DNA of 64,000 bases from Ponticaulis profundi (lineage in GTDB: Bacteria; Pseudomonadota; Alphaproteobacteria; Caulobacterales; Hyphomonadaceae), in contig NZ_JBHSSW010000066.1 in assembly GCF_042659465.1 (NCBI RefSeq), positions 248,001-312,000 on the forward strand. Direction: 5' to 3'. This document shows positions 17,017 to 26,739 of the stretch, piece by piece (position 1 is the stretch's first letter; every line of letters begins with the position of its first letter). The notes under the pieces are model-generated. The model was not told where the DNA came from, searched no databases, and worked only from the letters and a program-made list of their open reading frames with translations. The position numbers and the translations under genes were made by a program.

Positions 17017-20000
17017 ATGATCGAACAACATTTCAATCCGACCGAAGCCGAAGAACGCATTTATAAAAAATGGGAGGCAGCGGGCGCTTTCAAGCCAGAC
17101 ATGGAAAGCGATGGCGATCCGTATTGCATCGTGATCCCGCCGCCTAACGTGACGGGTGTGCTGCATATGGGGCACGCACTGAATCACACGCTTCAGGATG
17201 TTCTGATCCGCTTTGAGCGCATGCGCGGGAAAAAGGTGCTTTGGCAGCCTGGAACCGACCATGCCGGTATCGCCACGCAAATGGTCGTTGAACGAAAGCT
17301 GGCTGCGGAAGGCAATCAGGATCGACGCTCCATGGGGCGTGAAGCCTTCGTCGATAAAGTCTGGGAGTGGAAAGCGGAATCCGGTGGCAAGATTCTGGAA
17401 CAGGACAAGCGCCTTGGGTCCTCCTGTGACTGGTCACGCGAACGCTTCACTATGGATGAGGGGCTTTCCAAGGCTGTCCTGAAAACCTTTATCGAGCTGT
17501 TCAACGAAGACCTGATCTACCGCGACAAACGGCTTGTGAACTGGGATCCGCATTTCCAGACAGCGATTTCCGATCTCGAAGTCGAGAACAAGGAAGTCGA
17601 CGGCCATATGTGGCACTTCAAATATCCGCTCGCGGGTGGGGAAACCTACACCTATGTCGAGAAGGATGAAGACGGCAATGTCATCTTCGAGGAAGAGCGC
17701 GACTACATCTCGATCGCGACGACCCGGCCTGAGACGATGCTGGGCGATGGCGCGGTTGCGGTTCACCCGACGGACGAACGCTATGCGCCGATCGTTGGAA
17801 AGCTCTGTGAAATTCCCGTCGGACCAAAAGAAACACGCCGTCTGATTCCGATCATTACGGACGAATATCCGGATAAGGATTTCGGGTCCGGTGCGGTCAA
17901 AATCACGGGCGCGCATGACTTCAATGACTATGGCGTCGCCAAACGTAACAGCATCCCGCTATATGCGCTGCTCGACGAGACGGCCCATATGCGAACGGAT
18001 GGGGCATCCTACGCAGAATCAGCAAAAGAAGCGCAGGAACGCGCTGACCTCTGGATTCAGATGTTCCATGAGACAGCGGGTGAGAGCCGCTTCGATTCGC
18101 CAGCCGGCAGTGCTGCTGATGTCTCGCATGTGAACTTGGTTCCCGATGAGTATCGCGGTCTTGATCGTTATGAATGCCGCAAGAAGATCGTTGAAGCCAT
18201 CACGGCGGAAGGTCTCGCGGTCATGACGACCGATAAGGAGGGCAACTCGGTTCCCTTCGTCGAGAACAAGAAGATCATGCAGCCCTTTGGCGACCGGTCT
18301 GGCGTCGTGATCGAACCGATGCTGACGGACCAATGGTATGTGGACGCGAAGACGCTTGCTCAACCCGCCATCGAAGCGGTTCGCAAAGGCGATACGTCAT
18401 TCGTTCCGGAAAACTGGTCGAAGACCTATTTCCAGTGGCTGGATAACATCGAGCCATGGTGTATTTCGCGCCAGCTTTGGTGGGGACACCGCATTCCTGC
18501 CTGGTACACGAAAGACGGCGAGATCTTCGTCGCTGAGAACGAAGAAGCGGCTCAGAAGCAGGCTTTCAAAAAGTATGGCAAGAAAGTCGAGCTGACGCAG
18601 GACGAGGATGTTCTCGATACATGGTTTTCCTCTGCGCTCTGGCCATTCTCGACGCTTGGCTGGCCGGAAGGCACAAAAGAGGTCAGCCTGTTCTATCCAG
18701 GCGCCGTCCTGATCACTGCGTTTGATATCATTTTCTTCTGGGTCGCCCGCATGATGATGTTCGGGCTTCACTTCATGAAGGAAATCCCGTTTCACGACAT
18801 CTACATCCACGCACTCGTCCTTGATGAGAACGGGAAGAAAATGTCAAAGTCCGAGGGCAATGTGCTCGACCCGCTCGACATCATTGACGGATGTGAACTT
18901 CAGACACTGATCGACAAGCGACTTCGCGACACGCGAACGACCGACAAGAACAAGCTCAAGCAAATTGAGCAGAAGACGAAAAACCAGTTTCCTGAGGGCA
19001 TTCCGGCCTGCGGTGCGGATGCCTTGAGGTTTACGCTGGCCTCACAAGCGGCACAGGGACGCGATATTCGTTTGTCCATTGACCGCATCGTTGGTTACCG
19101 CAATTTCGGCACCAAGCTCTGGAATGCGGCGCGTTTCTGTCAAATGAATGAGTGCACGCTGTGGGAACCGGAAAAATTCGACCCTGCGCAGCTCAAGCAA
19201 CCAATCAATCAGTGGATCGTTGGCGAACTCGCTGAGATGACAGCCAAAGTGACGGAAGGTTTGGAAGGCTATCGTTTCAACGATGCGTCCATGTCCTGTT
19301 ACAGATTTATCTGGAACACTTTCTGTGACTGGTATGTCGAGCTGATCAAACCGCTACTGAACGGCGATGATGAAGCTGCGAAATCTGAAACCCGTCAGAC
19401 AGCTGCCTGGGTGCTGGATGAAACGCTGAAGGTCCTGCATCCGTTCATGCCGTTCATCACCGAAGAGCTCTGGGATCAACTCGCAGAATTCGGTCCGGGA
19501 CGCGAAGACTTTCTGATGCTTGCGAACTGGCCTGTGTTCAGCGCCGGACTGATCAATGAAAGCGCGCGTGAAGAAGTCGACTGGGTTATTGAATTCATCA
19601 CGGAAATCAGGGGCCTCCGCGGCGATCTGAATGTGCCGGCAGGCGCTAAACTCCGTCTCGCCCTCGTGGAAGCAGATGCCGAAATCATCCAGCGCACGCA
19701 ACGTTATGCGCCTTTGATTGAACGTCTCGCCCGTCTTGAAACGATCGCTTTCGAAGCAGCCGTCCCTCAGGGCGCTGTTCAGATGGTACACCGTGACACA
19801 CGAGCCGCGCTGGTGGTGAGCGACGCGCTTGATATCGAATCGGAAAAGTCTCGTCTGGCCAAGGAGATCGGGAAAATCGACAAGGAAATCTCGATCATCG
19901 AGAAAAAGCTGTCGAACCAGAACTTCATCGCGAAAGCGCCGGAAGATGTTGTGGTCGAGCAGCGTAGCCGACTGGCAGAGTATCAGGAAAAGAGAACGAA

Positions 20001-20043
20001 GTTTGCCAACGCGCTGCAAAGCTTCGAGCAAATGACAGACTAG
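17017..20043 (+). CDS. valS: valyl-tRNA synthetase
   Basis: A 1008-residue class Ia synthetase that charges tRNA-Val. The HIGH-type motif is HMGH (residues 50-53, after PPPNVTGVL) and KMSKS is at 608-612. The editing (CP1) domain lies between, with TTRPETMLGDGAVAVHPTDER. The C-terminal coiled coil (about 935-1000) is typical of ValS. An insertion near 640-680 (rich in Lys/Asp/Arg/Thr) is common in alphaproteobacterial ValS. ATG 17017 is preferred to GTG 17008; neither has a Shine-Dalgarno. It ends far from any partner. Confidence 0.97.
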   Translation: MIEQHFNPTEAEERIYKKWEAAGAFKPDMESDGDPYCIVIPPPNVTGVLHMGHALNHTLQDVLIRFERMRGKKVLWQPGTDHAGIATQMVVERKLAAEGNQDRRSMGREAFVDKVWEWKAESGGKILEQDKRLGSSCDWSRERFTMDEGLSKAVLKTFIELFNEDLIYRDKRLVNWDPHFQTAISDLEVENKEVDGHMWHFKYPLAGGETYTYVEKDEDGNVIFEEERDYISIATTRPETMLGDGAVAVHPTDERYAPIVGKLCEIPVGPKETRRLIPIITDEYPDKDFGSGAVKITGAHDFNDYGVAKRNSIPLYALLDETAHMRTDGASYAESAKEAQERADLWIQMFHETAGESRFDSPAGSAADVSHVNLVPDEYRGLDRYECRKKIVEAITAEGLAVMTTDKEGNSVPFVENKKIMQPFGDRSGVVIEPMLTDQWYVDAKTLAQPAIEAVRKGDTSFVPENWSKTYFQWLDNIEPWCISRQLWWGHRIPAWYTKDGEIFVAENEEAAQKQAFKKYGKKVELTQDEDVLDTWFSSALWPFSTLGWPEGTKEVSLFYPGAVLITAFDIIFFWVARMMMFGLHFMKEIPFHDIYIHALVLDENGKKMSKSEGNVLDPLDIIDGCELQTLIDKRLRDTRTTDKNKLKQIEQKTKNQFPEGIPACGADALRFTLASQAAQGRDIRLSIDRIVGYRNFGTKLWNAARFCQMNECTLWEPEKFDPAQLKQPINQWIVGELAEMTAKVTEGLEGYRFNDASMSCYRFIWNTFCDWYVELIKPLLNGDDEAAKSETRQTAAWVLDETLKVLHPFMPFITEELWDQLAEFGPGREDFLMLANWPVFSAGLINESAREEVDWVIEFITEIRGLRGDLNVPAGAKLRLALVEADAEIIQRTQRYAPLIERLARLETIAFEAAVPQGAVQMVHRDTRAALVVSDALDIESEKSRLAKEIGKIDKEISIIEKKLSNQNFIAKAPEDVVVEQRSRLAEYQEKRTKFANALQSFEQMTD

Positions 20044-20167
20044 GTTTGCCGATCAGGCCTGCTTCTGCATGTTTTCGTATGCCTGCTGATCGATCGTAGA
20101 ATGGCGCTTCTTCTGTGGGGGAAGGAGCGCACCTGCTTGCGAACTGGGTCGCAGGCAATGGAGTTGA

Positions 20168-21166
20168 TTGGGGACAAAATTGACATCTGAACAGACAGAC
20201 AAACTGGCCGGACTATATGACCGGTTGGCGAAACTACCGGATGAGTTTTCCGACTTTTCGCACATCTACCAGACAGACATCGAACCCGCGCTGAAGGAAA
20301 AGGAAGCGGACCGCCAGGCCGCCTGGCGAAAGGCGCGCATGATTATTGCTGCCGGTCTCATCATTGGCGGGTTGATCGCGCTGGGTGGATTCTACTTTTT
20401 CCGGAGTATCTTTCCGATCGCAATCGGGGCAATGGCGGGGTTCGGCTTAGGGAACTGGGGGTATTCCGGTGTCCGGGCGATAGGTCGGCAAGCCAAGCAG
20501 ATTATGGTCCAGCCCATCGCTCAGCGGTTTGGGCTGACCTATAATGAGCTGGCATCGCCCGCAGCCAGCACACATCTCGATGCTGCGCGAGGTCTTGATC
20601 TCGTTCCGAGATGGGATCGAAAGCATCTGGAAGATGAGATCATTGGCGAGCGCAACGGAAATGGCTTTGAGTTTTTCGAAGCTCATCTTGAGCAGAGACG
20701 AACGACGCGGGACAGTCGAGGCAATACTCAGACCAAGTGGGTGACGGTGTTCCACGGTCAGTGCTGGATCATCAATTCGCCGAAGACATTTCACGGAACA
20801 ACGAAAGTCTCGCGCGATTCTGGTCTTTTCAATGCCCTTGGCGCTATGGGCTCAAAATGGTCCCGCGCAAAACTGGAAGATCCGGTGTTCGAGAAAGTGT
20901 GGGAAGTCTACACGACAGATCAGGTGGAATCCCGCTATCTGCTGACCCCTGACGTCATGCAGGCGCTTGTCGAACTTGAGGCCGCATTCAAGAGCCAGAA
21001 ACTTCGTTGTGCGTTCCATGAAGACCGGATTTACGTCGCGGCTGAAGGCGGCGATCTGTTCGAACCAGGCAGCATGATGAAATCTCTTGATGACCCGAAC
21101 AGAGTAGGGGAGTTGCTCGAGGATTTTGCCCGTGTCTTCCATCTCATCGATGAGCTCGGCAAATAA
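20168..21166 (+). CDS. DUF3137-like membrane protein
   Basis: A 332-residue protein with a soluble N-terminal helix region, two adjacent membrane helices (about 58-76 and 80-98) and a large soluble C-terminal domain. The C-terminal part, with DEIIGERNGNGFEFFEAHLEQ, then TTRDSRGNTQTKWVTVFHGQ and ENLVQVESRYLLTPDVMQ-like text, fits the DUF3137 family, whose function is unknown. Starts are weak: TTG 20168 (GGAG 4 nt upstream) or TTG 20180. It stands alone after valS. Confidence 0.72.
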   Translation: MGTKLTSEQTDKLAGLYDRLAKLPDEFSDFSHIYQTDIEPALKEKEADRQAAWRKARMIIAAGLIIGGLIALGGFYFFRSIFPIAIGAMAGFGLGNWGYSGVRAIGRQAKQIMVQPIAQRFGLTYNELASPAASTHLDAARGLDLVPRWDRKHLEDEIIGERNGNGFEFFEAHLEQRRTTRDSRGNTQTKWVTVFHGQCWIINSPKTFHGTTKVSRDSGLFNALGAMGSKWSRAKLEDPVFEKVWEVYTTDQVESRYLLTPDVMQALVELEAAFKSQKLRCAFHEDRIYVAAEGGDLFEPGSMMKSLDDPNRVGELLEDFARVFHLIDELGK

Positions 21167-21270
21167 GCGCAACTCGAAAATGGGGCAAAGATCCCCAAAT
21201 CGGCATATTTCATTCATACTGGGGTCATGGACAGACTGGCATAAAGATCGCCAACGAAAGGAAGTTCTCT

Positions 21271-21660
21271 ATGCGTAAGTCCCTTTTTCTTGTCATTGCT
21301 GGCGTCGCGATTGGTGGTTCTGTGCTTCCCGCTGCAGCTTCGGCTGCGACGGCCTCAGAATGCGTTGAACGTCAACGTGATCTGAACAAAGAGGGACAAG
21401 CGCTTCAGAAAGACTACGTAGCGCTTCAGAAGCTCGCAGAGCAGGCCGAACATGTTGGTGACGACTATGCGGCCGCTAAGGAAGAATCGGGCCTGGGTGA
21501 TGCTGAAACCGCAGCGCGTGCATCAGCGCTCGGTGAGGAATTTCAGACACTGAAGGCGCGCGTGGCGAAGAAAAATGATGACCTGATGCAACGTTCAGAC
21601 GCATTCAATAAGGCCCAGCGCGCGTTTAACAGCGCCTGTTCGGCCTACATGAAACGCTAA
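21271..21660 (+). CDS. small secreted coiled-coil protein, unknown function
   Basis: A 129-residue protein with a clear signal peptide (MRKSLFLVIAGVAIGGSVLP...ASA, cleavage near residue 26). The mature part is almost entirely helical and Ala/Lys/Glu/Gln-rich, and it carries two cysteines (CVERQRDL near the start and NSACSAYMKR at the end) that could form a disulfide. The ATG has AAGGAAG upstream. No family is recognised. It ends 3 nt from the convergent xth stop. Confidence 0.72.
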   Translation: MRKSLFLVIAGVAIGGSVLPAAASAATASECVERQRDLNKEGQALQKDYVALQKLAEQAEHVGDDYAAAKEESGLGDAETAARASALGEEFQTLKARVAKKNDDLMQRSDAFNKAQRAFNSACSAYMKR

Positions 21661-21663
21661 GCC

Positions 21664-22446
21664 TCAACCTTCTTCGAATGTACCAATGATGGGCACGTGG
21701 TCTGATGGTTTGGTCAGGCCGCGTGCTGATTTGTAGATCTCGACCGAGCTGGCAAGATCGGCCGTTTCCGGGCTCAGGAGCAAATGGTCAATCCGGATGC
21801 CATGGTCCTTCTGCCAGGCACCTTTCTGATAATCCCAGAACGTATACTGATGGCTGCGGCCATCAAGGCAGTCATAGGCCTCTGTGTAGCCGAGGTTCTG
21901 AATGGCGCGTAGCGCTGCACGACTTTCTGGCTGGGCAAGCGCATCATCGGCCCAGACAGCCGGGTCCCAGCAATCGTCATCGGTTGGAATGACATTGTAG
22001 TCGCCGGCCAGAACCACAGGCATTTCCCAGGCCAGAAGCTCCTTTGCGCGTGCCCGCAAATGCGTCATCCAATTGAGCTTGTATTCAAACTTTTCGCCTG
22101 GAAATGGATTGCCATTCGGCAGGTAAATTGAGGCGACCCGAAAGGGCGTGTCGCCGCCAATTGTTGCCTCGATATAGCGAGCCTGCTCATCGTCTTCATT
22201 GCCAGGCAATCCGCGCTGAACATCCTCGATGGGAAGCCGGGACAGAATTGCCACGCCATTGTAAGACTTCTGGCCAAGCGCTTCGACGGAATATCCGAGA
22301 TCTTCAATCTCGAGATAGGGAAATCCGTCTGTCTCGCATTTGATTTCCTGAAGACAGATCACATCGCAATCGATGGATTTCAGAACCTCCATGACGGTTT
22401 CAAGCCGTGCCTTGATGGAGTTCACGTTCCAACTTGCGATTTTCAT
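21664..22446 (-). CDS. xth: exodeoxyribonuclease III
   Basis: A 260-residue AP endonuclease of the ExoIII family that cuts at abasic sites in base-excision repair. Key motifs in order: ASWNVNSIKARL, CLQEIKCE (metal-binding Glu), LAGDYNVIPTDDD (Asp/Asn), and near the end RIDHLLLS and SDHVPIIGTF (catalytic His). Length matches the family. It lies 3 nt after a nitroreductase on the same strand and is probably co-transcribed with it. Confidence 0.95.
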   Translation of the reverse strand: MKIASWNVNSIKARLETVMEVLKSIDCDVICLQEIKCETDGFPYLEIEDLGYSVEALGQKSYNGVAILSRLPIEDVQRGLPGNEDDEQARYIEATIGGDTPFRVASIYLPNGNPFPGEKFEYKLNWMTHLRARAKELLAWEMPVVLAGDYNVIPTDDDCWDPAVWADDALAQPESRAALRAIQNLGYTEAYDCLDGRSHQYTFWDYQKGAWQKDHGIRIDHLLLSPETADLASSVEIYKSARGLTKPSDHVPIIGTFEEG

Positions 22447-22449
22447 GAT

Positions 22450-23118
22450 CTAATCCCGGAATTCAACGACTTCAGAAAGAGGTGCGCGGTCCGCGCGCAT
22501 GGAGTTAACTGGGTGTGATTTGTCCGGATAGCCAAGAGCCATTCCGCAATAAAGCATTTCCGTTTCGCCCAGTCCGAGGTGCGCTTTGAGCGTGGTCCGG
22601 AGAATGCCCCAGCATTCCTGGAAGCAACTGCCCAGGCCAGCTTCTTCGGCAAGCAGAGCCACCGTCTGCATATACATGCCGGTATGCGCCCACTGGCCGT
22701 GGCCCATGCGCTCATCAATCACAAACATCAGAGCGACTGGCGCTCCGAAGAACCGAAAATTATTCGAGAACCAGTTCAGGCGCGCCATCTTGTCTTCGCG
22801 AGGAATTTCGAGCGCTTTATACATCGCCTCGCCAACGCCAAACCGCCGTGAGCGATAGGGTTCCCAAAGATTGTCAGGATAGATGGGGCGGTCTGTTGGT
22901 TCACCGGCCGGGTTTTTGGCGAGAACGCCTTGCGCCGTGTCGATCATGTTCTGAAGCGCATCGCCAGTCAGAACAATTGTGCGCCAGGGCTGAACGTTCC
23001 CGCCGGAAGGCGAACGCTGCGCCGTAGTCAGAAGCTCTTCCAAAAGCGCTTTCGGGACGGCTTTGTCCAGATAAGCTCTTGTCGACATGCGTTGATTGAC
23101 TGCTTCCGTTACGTTCAT
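22450..23118 (-). CDS. nitroreductase family protein
   Basis: A 222-residue FMN-dependent oxidoreductase. The N-terminal RMSTRAYLDKAVPKALLEEL and SPSGGNVQPWRTIVL are the family's FMN-binding signature, and GLGSCFQECW and MALGYPDKSHPVN are later conserved parts. ATG 23118 is chosen because GGAGG lies 7 nt upstream, over an ATG five codons earlier. It sits upstream of xth, suggesting a stress or detoxification role, but the natural substrate is unknown. Confidence 0.88.
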   Translation of the reverse strand: MNVTEAVNQRMSTRAYLDKAVPKALLEELLTTAQRSPSGGNVQPWRTIVLTGDALQNMIDTAQGVLAKNPAGEPTDRPIYPDNLWEPYRSRRFGVGEAMYKALEIPREDKMARLNWFSNNFRFFGAPVALMFVIDERMGHGQWAHTGMYMQTVALLAEEAGLGSCFQECWGILRTTLKAHLGLGETEMLYCGMALGYPDKSHPVNSMRADRAPLSEVVEFRD

Positions 23119-23178
23119 AGACGTGCCTCCCATTTTCCTCTGTTGTTAGGCAGATATGGGAGGCGGAGCAAGAGCGTA

Positions 23179-23508
23179 TCAGACGGAGAAGCTGGTCCCG
23201 CATCCACATGAGGCTGTCGCGTTCGGATTGTGAATTTTAAAGGCAGCACCAATGAGTTCATCTACGAAGTCGATCTCCGAACCTTCGAGAAATGGCAAAC
23301 TCATGGCATCGATTGCAACCTTGGCTCCATCCCGTTCGACGAGCAGATCATCCTCATCAACGGATTTTCCAAAGTCGAACTTGTAGGAAAATCCGGAGCA
23401 GCCGCCGCCTTCGACCGATACGCGCAGAAAATCAGCGCCATTTTGATCGGCAAGAATCGCATTAATGCGTCGTGCAGCACTCGCGGACATTGTGACTGGC
23501 GTTTCCAT
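23179..23508 (-). CDS. erpA: iron-sulfur cluster insertion protein ErpA (A-type carrier)
   Basis: A 109-residue A-type Fe-S carrier. The three conserved cysteines are C37 (GGGCSGF), C101 and C103 (CGCG). They bind a cluster for delivery to apo-enzymes. The ATG at 23508 has AAGGA 7 nt upstream and is preferred to one eight codons earlier whose GGAG abuts the ATG. It is divergent from dgt (69 nt between starts), an arrangement often seen in alphaproteobacteria. IscA-like assignment is possible, but the CGCG ending and single copy favour ErpA. Confidence 0.88.
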   Translation of the reverse strand: METPVTMSASAARRINAILADQNGADFLRVSVEGGGCSGFSYKFDFGKSVDEDDLLVERDGAKVAIDAMSLPFLEGSEIDFVDELIGAAFKIHNPNATASCGCGTSFSV

Positions 23509-23577
23509 AATTTCGTCCTTCTTGGCGTTCATCTCCTAGATAGGTGCCAAACGCCGTTTCGAAAAGAGACCAGCTTA

Positions 23578-24762
23578 ATGCAGGAACTGATACCTTCTCG
23601 CGTCGAATATGCGAGCGAACCATCAAGAAGCAAGGGGCGTTTCTTTACAGAACCGCCATCCAAGACCCGGACGGCCTTTCAAAGGGACAGGGACCGGATC
23701 ATTCATGCGAGCGCGTTTCGACGTCTGAAGATGAAGACGCAGGTTTTCGTGGCGCATGAGGGCGATCACTTCCGAACACGTCTGACCCACTCGCTCGAAG
23801 TCGCTCAGATTGCGCGTTCCGTCGCCCGCACGCTCGGGCTGGATGAAGATTTGTCAGAGGCTCTGGCGCTTGCGCATGATCTGGGCCATCCGCCATTCGG
23901 GCATGCAGGCGAAGACGAACTTGATGAATGCATGCAGGATTTCGAAGGCTTTGATCACAATGCGCAGACGTTGCGTGTGGTCACCATGCTGGAACAGCGT
24001 TACCCGACATTCGATGGTCTGAACCTGTGTTTCGAAACGCTGGAAGGTCTGGTCAAGCACAATGGGCCGCTTCTGAAGAACGGCAAGACCTATGAAGACC
24101 TCGCGCCGGGATTTCGCGATTTCCCGTATCTGCAGGAGCTCCAGCTCGATAAATTTGCAGGACCTGAAGCACAGGTCGCAGCGCTCGCAGATGACATCGC
24201 CTATAACAATCACGACATTGATGATGGGCTCTCTGCGCGGCTGTTCACGATTGATGAGATCTGTGATGTGCCGATGGTCGGGCGCGTATTCCGTCAGGTC
24301 CAGAAAGATTATCCGCTGCTGGATGAAGACCGCGTCATCGCAGAAGCCATTCGTCGTCTCATCGGTATCTGGATTGAGGATCTGACCAAAGAGACAAGCA
24401 AGCGTGCTAAAGATCTCCGTCCGCGCTCGGTTGAAGAGGTGCGTGACCTGAAATTACCGCTCGTAGCGTTTTCCGACGCACTGGAAAAAGAGCAGAAAGA
24501 GCTGCGAATTTTCCTTATGGAGCGCATGTATCGCCATTATAAGGTTAATCGCAAACGCAGTCAGGCCAAGCGTATCCTGAAAGACCTTTTTCATCTCTTT
24601 TTGGACGAGCCTGACACTTTGCCGCCACCTTGGAACGGTAAGGCAATGCAGGTGACCCGGGATGAAAGGGCGCGTGTGGTCTGCGATTACGTTGCCGGCA
24701 TGACCGACAATTTCGCGATCGAGGAACATCGCCGCCTCTTCAATCTGGATGCCATGATGTGA
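23578..24762 (+). CDS. dgt: deoxyguanosinetriphosphate triphosphohydrolase-like protein
   Basis: A 394-residue HD-domain dNTPase that splits dNTPs into nucleoside and triphosphate. The HD motif is in LAHDLGHPPFGHAGEDEL (His-Asp), following RTRLTHSLEVAQIARSVAR. The N-terminal AFQRDRDRIIHASAFRRLKMKTQVF is typical of the dGTPase type 2 group. Start ATG 23578 (MQELIPSRV); the frame runs open further upstream across erpA, but only by chance. It is divergent from erpA. Confidence 0.93.
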   Translation: MQELIPSRVEYASEPSRSKGRFFTEPPSKTRTAFQRDRDRIIHASAFRRLKMKTQVFVAHEGDHFRTRLTHSLEVAQIARSVARTLGLDEDLSEALALAHDLGHPPFGHAGEDELDECMQDFEGFDHNAQTLRVVTMLEQRYPTFDGLNLCFETLEGLVKHNGPLLKNGKTYEDLAPGFRDFPYLQELQLDKFAGPEAQVAALADDIAYNNHDIDDGLSARLFTIDEICDVPMVGRVFRQVQKDYPLLDEDRVIAEAIRRLIGIWIEDLTKETSKRAKDLRPRSVEEVRDLKLPLVAFSDALEKEQKELRIFLMERMYRHYKVNRKRSQAKRILKDLFHLFLDEPDTLPPPWNGKAMQVTRDERARVVCDYVAGMTDNFAIEEHRRLFNLDAMM

Positions 24763-24827
24763 TGAAGTGTTAGCGCGTCGTTAATTCTTGTTATGATAGC
24801 GTTAATGCGAACGAAAGGATTCGCACT

Positions 24828-25694
24828 ATGTCTGATGAGTTTTCACGAGATGATGCACCACGCGAGCGGTCAACTTATTCCGCGTTCGGTGATGAGTATC
24901 GTGGATTTGACGCCAGGGATGATGAGAGCAGCGGTCGTGGATTGCTCGTTGTCGGTCTGGCGGTCGGTGTTGTGCTCGTTTTCGGTACGGTCGTCTGGAA
25001 TGCCTATCAGTCCGGCGTGAAGAAAGACGCAAGCGACACGCCGATCATTCGCGCCGACGCTGAACCTTACAAACGCAAGCCTGACGAGAGCGGCGGCGTT
25101 GAAACCCCGAACAAGGAAAAGCGGTTGTTCGACTCGGTCGATAATCGCGAGCGTGAGCCTCAGGAAATGCTGGCGTCGACGCGCACGGAGTCCGAACAGG
25201 TGATTGGCGATGGCCCGCGCGACATTCGTCCAGGTGGCGGCGGTGCAACACCGAACGCGACACCAACACCGGTGACCACTCCAACGCCATATCCGACACC
25301 GACGCCAACAGCGACGCCGACACCCGCTCCAGCTCCGGCGCCCGTCTATACGCCGACGCCAGAGCCAACGCCGGAAGCGGTACGCCAACCGGTTGAACCG
25401 ACGCTGATCCCCGATCAGAGCAATAATGGTGCGTTCGATCAGTCCGGTCAGTATCTCGTCCAGATCATGGCACTTCGGGATATGCCGACCGCTGAAAAAG
25501 CCTGGTCACAGCTCGTTGAAGCGCATTCTGATCTTTTCGGAGGCGCGGTCATGGATATTCAGCGAGCAGATTTGGGCGCGAAGGGCATTTTCTATCGACT
25601 GCGCGCTGCTGCCTTTGCGACGCGGGCGGATGCTGAAACCTTTTGCAACGCGCTCAAATCGCGCGGTCAAAGCTGTATCGTAGCCACAAGGTAA
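24828..25694 (+). CDS. SPOR-domain protein, single-pass membrane
   Basis: A 288-residue protein with one membrane helix (about residues 45-66, GLLVVGLAVGVVLVFGTVVW) and a Thr/Pro-rich linker (about 140-185, TPTP-type repeats). A C-terminal SPOR domain (about 205-288: QYLVQIMALRDMPTAEKAWS to SCIVATR) binds denuded peptidoglycan at division sites. The N-terminus is cytoplasmic and acidic. It lies 4 nt before nagZ, so septal cell-wall binding and wall recycling genes are coupled. The Pro-rich linker varies freely in this group. Confidence 0.88.
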   Translation: MSDEFSRDDAPRERSTYSAFGDEYRGFDARDDESSGRGLLVVGLAVGVVLVFGTVVWNAYQSGVKKDASDTPIIRADAEPYKRKPDESGGVETPNKEKRLFDSVDNREREPQEMLASTRTESEQVIGDGPRDIRPGGGGATPNATPTPVTTPTPYPTPTPTATPTPAPAPAPVYTPTPEPTPEAVRQPVEPTLIPDQSNNGAFDQSGQYLVQIMALRDMPTAEKAWSQLVEAHSDLFGGAVMDIQRADLGAKGIFYRLRAAAFATRADAETFCNALKSRGQSCIVATR

Positions 25695-25698
25695 CAAG

Positions 25699-26739
25699 AT
25701 GAAGGCCTGTATTCTCAGCGTTGCTGGTCCCGAACTCAGCCCGGAAGAGGCAGGCCTTTTTCGCGATCAGCACCCCTGGGCGGTCATTTTGATGGGGCGG
25801 AGCTGTGTTTCAAAGACGCAGATTCGCAAGCTCGTCGATCAGATATGGAAAACGCTTGAACGCCCGTGTCTGATCTTTATCGATCAGGAAGGCGGCCGCG
25901 TCGCGCGCCTGAAAGCGCCGGAGTGGCCAGTTTTTCCACCGGTTGCGCTCTATGGGCGTCTTCACGAGAAACACCCGGCTGAGGCTCTTCAGGCATGCTA
26001 TCTCGGCCACTTTCTGATGGGGCGGGAGCTTTCCACACTCGGCATTCACGCGGACTGTTCTCCGGTGGTCGATCTCACCATACCGGGCGCGCACGATATC
26101 ATCGGTGATCGGGCATTTTCCGGCAGTCCGGAAATCGTCGGAATGTTTGCAGAGCAGGCTTTGAAAGGCTTGAGCGATGCAGGCGTTGCCGGTGTCATCA
26201 AGCATATTCCAGGTCATGGACGTGCGAAGGTCGATAGTCACGAGGCGCTGCCAATCGTCGAGAGTGATCGTGAAGAGCTGGAAGCGGACTTTTCGGCTTT
26301 TCATTTTGTCCGAAGCGCGCCGATGGCGATGACGGCGCATATCTTATACCCAGAAATCGACCGGCTGGAGCCAGCCACAACGTCGAATATCGTGATTGAC
26401 GATGTCATTCGTGCGCGAATCGGCTTTGATGGTTTGTTAATGAGTGATGATCTCGGCATGAAAGCGCTCGGGGGCTCGCTGGCGAGCCGAACAGAGCGTG
26501 CTCTGGAAGCAGGCTGCGACGTGGCCTTACACTGTTCCGGCTTTCTGACAGACCCGAAGGAAATCCTCAGCGAGATGACAGAAGTTGCGACCGCAGCTTT
26601 TCCTCTCGAGGGTGTGGCGCTTGAAAGAGCTGTACAGGCGGAAGCTTCGGCTCAGCAAGCGATTGAACTGGACGATGTGGATGCGCGTCGCAACTATGAT
26701 GCGTTGATACGTCTAGCAAGGACGGACGTGTATGGCTGA
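25699..26739 (+). CDS. nagZ: beta-N-acetylhexosaminidase
   Basis: A 346-residue glycoside hydrolase family 3 enzyme that removes GlcNAc from muropeptides in the cytoplasm during cell-wall recycling. The diagnostic KHIPGHG (168-174) followed by the DSH of the catalytic His/Asp dyad is present. LLMSDDLGMKAL holds the catalytic nucleophile Asp. FIDQEGGRVARLK is also typical. It overlaps scpA by 8 nt. Confidence 0.95.
   Translation: MKACILSVAGPELSPEEAGLFRDQHPWAVILMGRSCVSKTQIRKLVDQIWKTLERPCLIFIDQEGGRVARLKAPEWPVFPPVALYGRLHEKHPAEALQACYLGHFLMGRELSTLGIHADCSPVVDLTIPGAHDIIGDRAFSGSPEIVGMFAEQALKGLSDAGVAGVIKHIPGHGRAKVDSHEALPIVESDREELEADFSAFHFVRSAPMAMTAHILYPEIDRLEPATTSNIVIDDVIRARIGFDGLLMSDDLGMKALGGSLASRTERALEAGCDVALHCSGFLTDPKEILSEMTEVATAAFPLEGVALERAVQAEASAQQAIELDDVDARRNYDALIRLARTDVYG

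Noticed and set aside
23230..23577. Upstream open extension of dgt across erpA
   Set aside because: It is antisense to erpA and carries no dgt homology; MQELIPSRV at 23578 is the family-like start.
24806..24825. Small GCGAA / TTCGC hairpin with the ribosome site of the SPOR gene in its loop
   Set aside because: Only 5 bp and the purine-rich site stays in the loop, so it is not enough to claim control.
25255..25385. Tandem ACC/CCG-type repeat in DNA
   Set aside because: It encodes the Thr/Pro linker of the SPOR protein and is best seen as a protein feature.
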